DNA of 32,650 nucleotides from an uncultured Corynebacterium sp. (GTDB lineage Bacteria; Actinomycetota; Actinomycetes; Mycobacteriales; Mycobacteriaceae). Under the pieces are notes generated by a model. The model had not been told where the DNA came from. It made no database searches and saw only the letters and a list, made by a program, of their open reading frames with translations. The translations under genes were made by a program, and so were the position numbers. Of the stretch, positions 31,727 to 32,650 are shown in pieces (position 1 is the stretch's first letter; each line of letters opens with the position of its first letter). Where the stretch lies: positions 1-32,650 of the forward strand of contig NZ_CALZFS010000015.1 in assembly GCF_945649885.1 (NCBI RefSeq). Direction: 5' to 3'.

Positions 31727-32650
31727 TTAACCCTTGGAACCATCTTTCCTTGAAGTCTGACGCCTCGGATTGGTGCTGCGGCCCCCGGAGCTCCGGGTGG
31801 GATTATCTCCACCCTGTCCCCGGCGTGCGCCGCCGCGAGATCTCTGGCGGGGATTCTTGGATGAACCCCTGCTGTCAGAACGTTTATTAGTGCCTGATTG
31901 TTCCCGCTTCGGCTGCTGCTGACCAGGTAGGGCCAGGGGAGTGCCGGAGGGGCGTTGTGCACCGGTGATACGAGACAGCTCAGGGGAGTTCTCGTTGACC
32001 TTCACCTCGGCGGCGTCAACGCCAGCCTTTTTGAAGAGTTCGCGGACTTCCTTGATCTGCTCATCCATCACCAGTGTCACTACTGTACCGCTTGTACCAG
32101 CGCGTGCGGTACGACCTGCCCTGTGGAGGTAGGCTTTGTGCTCAGCAGGGGGATCCACGTGGACAACCAGTGAGACATCATTGACGTCGATGCCACGGGC
32201 AGCGATGTCGGTGGCCACCAGAACTGGAATAGATCCATCGGAGAAACCAGCCAGCGCGTTGGTGCGGGTGCTCTGACCCTTGTCACCGTGAATGCCCACT
32301 GCGTTGATACCAACACGGCGCAGCTTCTTCACCTGGCGGTCAACACCGTGCTTGGTGCGCATGAACATGATGGTCTTACCCTCACGGGCAGCAATCCGCA
32401 TGATCACGGCATTGCGGGGATCGCGTCCACCGACCAGCAGACGGAAGTGCTCCATGGTGTCCACGGCTCCGGCAACTGGTGCGGTGGAGTGGGTGACCGG
32501 GTTGTGCAGGTAGCGGTCAACCAGCTTGGACACATCACCATCAAGGGTGGCGGAAAACAGCAGACGCTGGCCCTTGGAAGGGGTGAGGTCCATGAGCTTG
32601 CGGACCTGGGGGAGGAAGCCCATGTCAGCCATCTGGTCGGCCTCATCAAG
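31727..32650 (-). CDS. DEAD-box RNA helicase, C-terminal part (cut by window end)
   Basis: This is the 3' portion of an RhlE-like ATP-dependent RNA helicase; the reading frame is open to the window edge at LDEADQMADMGF, which contains motif II (DEAD). The following motifs are seen: SAT (motif III, LLFSATLDGDV), VATDIAARGIDV (motif V) and HRAGRTARAG (motif VI). The last ~75 residues are an Arg/Gly/Ser-rich basic tail that likely binds RNA. The N-terminal Q motif and Walker A lie outside the window. No clear terminator follows before the CNNM gene, 54 nt away. Confidence 0.93.
   Translation of the reverse strand, partial: LDEADQMADMGFLPQVRKLMDLTPSKGQRLLFSATLDGDVSKLVDRYLHNPVTHSTAPVAGAVDTMEHFRLLVGGRDPRNAVIMRIAAREGKTIMFMRTKHGVDRQVKKLRRVGINAVGIHGDKGQSTRTNALAGFSDGSIPVLVATDIAARGIDVNDVSLVVHVDPPAEHKAYLHRAGRTARAGTSGTVVTLVMDEQIKEVRELFKKAGVDAAEVKVNENSPELSRITGAQRPSGTPLALPGQQQPKREQSGTNKRSDSRGSSKNPRQRSRGGARRGQGGDNPTRSSGGRSTNPRRQTSRKDGSKG

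Noticed and set aside
1..32650. CRISPR arrays, rRNA genes, complete IS elements, riboswitches
   Set aside because: No regularly spaced repeats, transposase gene with terminal repeats, or known riboswitch core was seen on either strand.

Overview
The window is chromosomal DNA from a Corynebacterium, most likely a close relative of C. glutamicum / C. efficiens / C. callunae. The evidence is a moderately GC-rich composition and frequent GTG starts. The gene order matches the group: Nudix ADP-ribose pyrophosphatase - xerD - parA-like pldP - scpA - (rhodanese) - scpB - rluB - cmk - der, later secA2 - odhI - merR(ftsR) - DUF151 - merR. Genus-specific proteins are also present: OdhI with the TT phospho-site at residues 14/15, a 763-residue SecA2, and an FtsR-type MerR regulator. 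The exact species cannot be decided from the sequence alone.

Layout. (1) 89-9537 is a conserved core block, almost all on the + strand. A Nudix ADP-ribose pyrophosphatase overlaps the recombinase gene xerD. Then come the ParA-like pldP and the condensin kleisin scpA, a convergent GNAT acetyltransferase, a rhodanese-type sulfurtransferase and scpB. The chain rluB-cmk-der follows, with 4-nt GTGA overlaps (23S rRNA pseudouridylation, CMP kinase, ribosome-assembly GTPase), closed by a clear terminator. (2) 9590-10780 is decayed sequence: a strongly foldable inverted-repeat patch, a possible minus-strand relic with an in-frame amber codon, and a frameshifted small membrane-protein gene. (3) 10786-15646 is a divergent island. 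On the minus strand lie a SAM methyltransferase and a GyrI-like effector-binding protein. On the plus strand lies a two-gene heterodimeric ABC exporter whose nucleotide-binding domains are extremely asymmetric. A perfect 14-bp palindrome sits in the shared promoter region. (4) 15663-16507 is a ZIP-family metal transporter behind an operator that matches the MntR site described for its C. glutamicum counterpart. (5) 16517-19560 is a graveyard: an unknown minus-strand gene with two frameshifts, then about 1.6 kb of phage-like debris (a small virion-type gene with an amber codon, an HNH endonuclease gene with an ochre codon, the N-terminal piece of a tyrosine integrase). It lies next to an intact tRNA-Pro(GGG) and its terminator, the usual address of an integrated element. 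(6) 19743-21334 holds a YchJ-type SEC-C protein and an alpha/beta-hydrolase fused to an OsmC-like domain that has lost both catalytic cysteines. (7) 21545-26673 holds secA2, odhI, ftsR, a DUF151 gene and a second merR, ended by a very large hairpin terminator. (8) 26829-32650 is all minus strand: a membrane-anchored VWA-domain protein, a conserved protein often annotated as 3-methyladenine DNA glycosylase, two overlapping CNNM/CBS transporters and the C-terminal part of a DEAD-box RNA helicase cut by the window edge.

The most unusual points are the one-site ABC exporter with its neighbouring GyrI-like/methyltransferase genes and shared operator, the cysteine-free OsmC fusion, the tRNA-associated element relic, and an apparent switch in leucine codon use inside secA2. 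Several genes (the sulfurtransferase, scpB, the ABC exporter, the ZIP transporter) have a -10 hexamer 5-8 nt before the start codon, so they are probably read from leaderless mRNAs. No CRISPR array, rRNA gene or complete insertion sequence was seen.
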